Below, one piece after another: positions 5,905 to 6,024 of a DNA stretch of 6,024 nt. The notes beneath the pieces are model-generated. The model had not been told where the DNA came from. It saw only the letters and a list, made by a program, of their open reading frames with translations, and ran no database searches. Source of the stretch: SZUA-430 sp046153995 (lineage in GTDB: Bacteria > Pseudomonadota > Alphaproteobacteria > Micropepsales > Micropepsaceae); assembly GCA_046153995.1 (NCBI GenBank), contig JBJXEH010000158.1:1-6024 (forward strand), given 5' to 3'. The translations under genes and the position numbers were made by a program. Positions within the stretch are counted from its first letter, which is position 1. Each line of letters begins with the position of its first letter.

Positions 5905-5926
5905 CCTGACGGTTGCTTTAGTCAGG
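5905..5926 (-). promoter_or_regulatory. Inverted repeat upstream of the luxR-type pair (site nearest the gene)
   Basis: Perfect 6-bp arms CCTGAC (5905-5910) and GTCAGG (5921-5926) flank a 10-nt centre, ending 26 nt upstream of the start codon. The 22-nt dyad is in the size range of a dimeric regulator operator. CCTG...CAGG resembles lux-box ends, but the spacing is 4 nt longer than the classical 18-nt CCTG-N10-CAGG. On the transcript it could fold as a hairpin, followed 7 nt later by a short U-run. Operator, attenuator and chance are all open. Confidence 0.45.
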
Positions 5927-5939
5927 GTGGGGTTGTTAC

Positions 5940-5970
5940 GAAGGCTGTGCTTGCGCCCTGGAGAGCCTTC
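5940..5970 (-). promoter_or_regulatory. Inverted repeat upstream of the luxR-type pair (middle site)
   Basis: Perfect 7-bp arms GAAGGCT (5940-5946) and AGCCTTC (5964-5970) are separated by 17 nt. The long loop makes a stable simple hairpin less certain. It may be part of a larger leader fold with the flanking repeats. Confidence 0.35.
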
Positions 5971-5985
5971 TCGGTCGCCCGAAAC

Positions 5986-6003
5986 GCCGGTGCGAACACC
6001 GAC
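5986..6003 (-). promoter_or_regulatory. Stem-loop upstream of the luxR-type pair (distal site)
   Basis: Arms GCCGGTG (5986-5992) and CACCGAC (5997-6003) enclose a 4-nt loop that reads TTCG on the minus strand. The stem is 7 bp with one G-T pair. It directly follows an AT-rich block in the minus-strand direction. No U-run follows it there, so it is not a standard terminator of whatever gene lies beyond the window. It could be the first element of a structured leader. Confidence 0.4.
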
Positions 6004-6007
6004 AGGG

Positions 6008-6019
6008 ATAATAATAATA
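6008..6019 (-). promoter_or_regulatory. AT-rich (ATA)4 block with -10-like hexamers
   Basis: Four perfect ATA units stand out in otherwise GC-rich DNA. On the minus strand they read TATTATTATTAT, containing TATTAT hexamers that match TATAAT at five of six positions. This could be the -10 element for the luxR-type pair, with the -35 beyond the window edge. Transcription would then start near 6000 and give a leader of roughly 120 nt. Confidence 0.35.
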
Positions 6020-6024
6020 GACCC

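Noticed and set aside
5905..5926. Classical lux box upstream of the luxR-type pair
   Set aside because: The CCTG...CAGG ends are suggestive, but the total spacing is 22 nt instead of the usual 18, so I list it only as an inverted repeat.
1..6024. CRISPR arrays, insertion sequences, tRNA or rRNA genes, phage or defence genes
   Set aside because: No regularly spaced repeats, transposase motifs, terminal inverted repeats or tRNA-like cloverleaf were seen. All sizeable regions are explained by the listed genes and short intergenic gaps.

Overview
The window is high-GC bacterial DNA with dense coding and tight or overlapping gene junctions. The proteins look alphaproteobacterial: a glycolate oxidase operon in the order glcD-glcE-glcF, a 41-residue zinc-free L36 ribosomal protein, an MltB-type transglycosylase with a C-terminal peptidoglycan-binding domain, and small LuxR proteins. 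A relative of Caulobacterales/Hyphomonadales is plausible, but this is an inference from protein style and no database search was made.

Layout from left to right. Positions 1-2741 (minus strand) hold the glycolate oxidase genes, transcribed toward the left edge: glcD (1257-2741), glcE (150-1256) and the first 50 codons of glcF (1-150). The two junctions are TAG|ATG (0 nt gap) and TGATG (1 nt overlap), so the three subunits are almost certainly co-transcribed and translationally coupled. Just upstream, on the same strand, is rpmJ (2787-2912), with a hairpin in the 45-nt gap to glcD and a credible sigma70-type promoter at 2965-2993. A 151-nt intergenic region (2913-3063) separates rpmJ from a divergent gene for a secreted lytic murein transglycosylase (3064-4353, plus strand). 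Its stop lies 2 nt from the stop of a convergent gene.

Positions 4356-5878 (minus strand) hold two tandem paralogous LuxR-type regulators, each with an N-terminal autoinducer-binding-like domain and a C-terminal LuxR helix-turn-helix, separated by 65 nt. Their DNA-binding domains are very similar. Four of the six residues that define the acyl-homoserine-lactone pocket are replaced in both proteins, and position 70 (TraR numbering) differs between them. No luxI-type synthase is in view. The upstream region (5879-6024) carries three separate inverted repeats and an AT-rich (ATA)4 block, and holds no gene.

Functionally, the glc genes oxidise glycolate (and often D-lactate) to the keto acid and pass electrons to the respiratory chain; rpmJ is a ribosomal housekeeping gene; the transglycosylase trims peptidoglycan in the periplasm; and the LuxR pair would regulate unknown targets in response to an unknown ligand. 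Nothing in the sequence ties the four units into one pathway. The part most worth follow-up is the LuxR pair with its structured leader.
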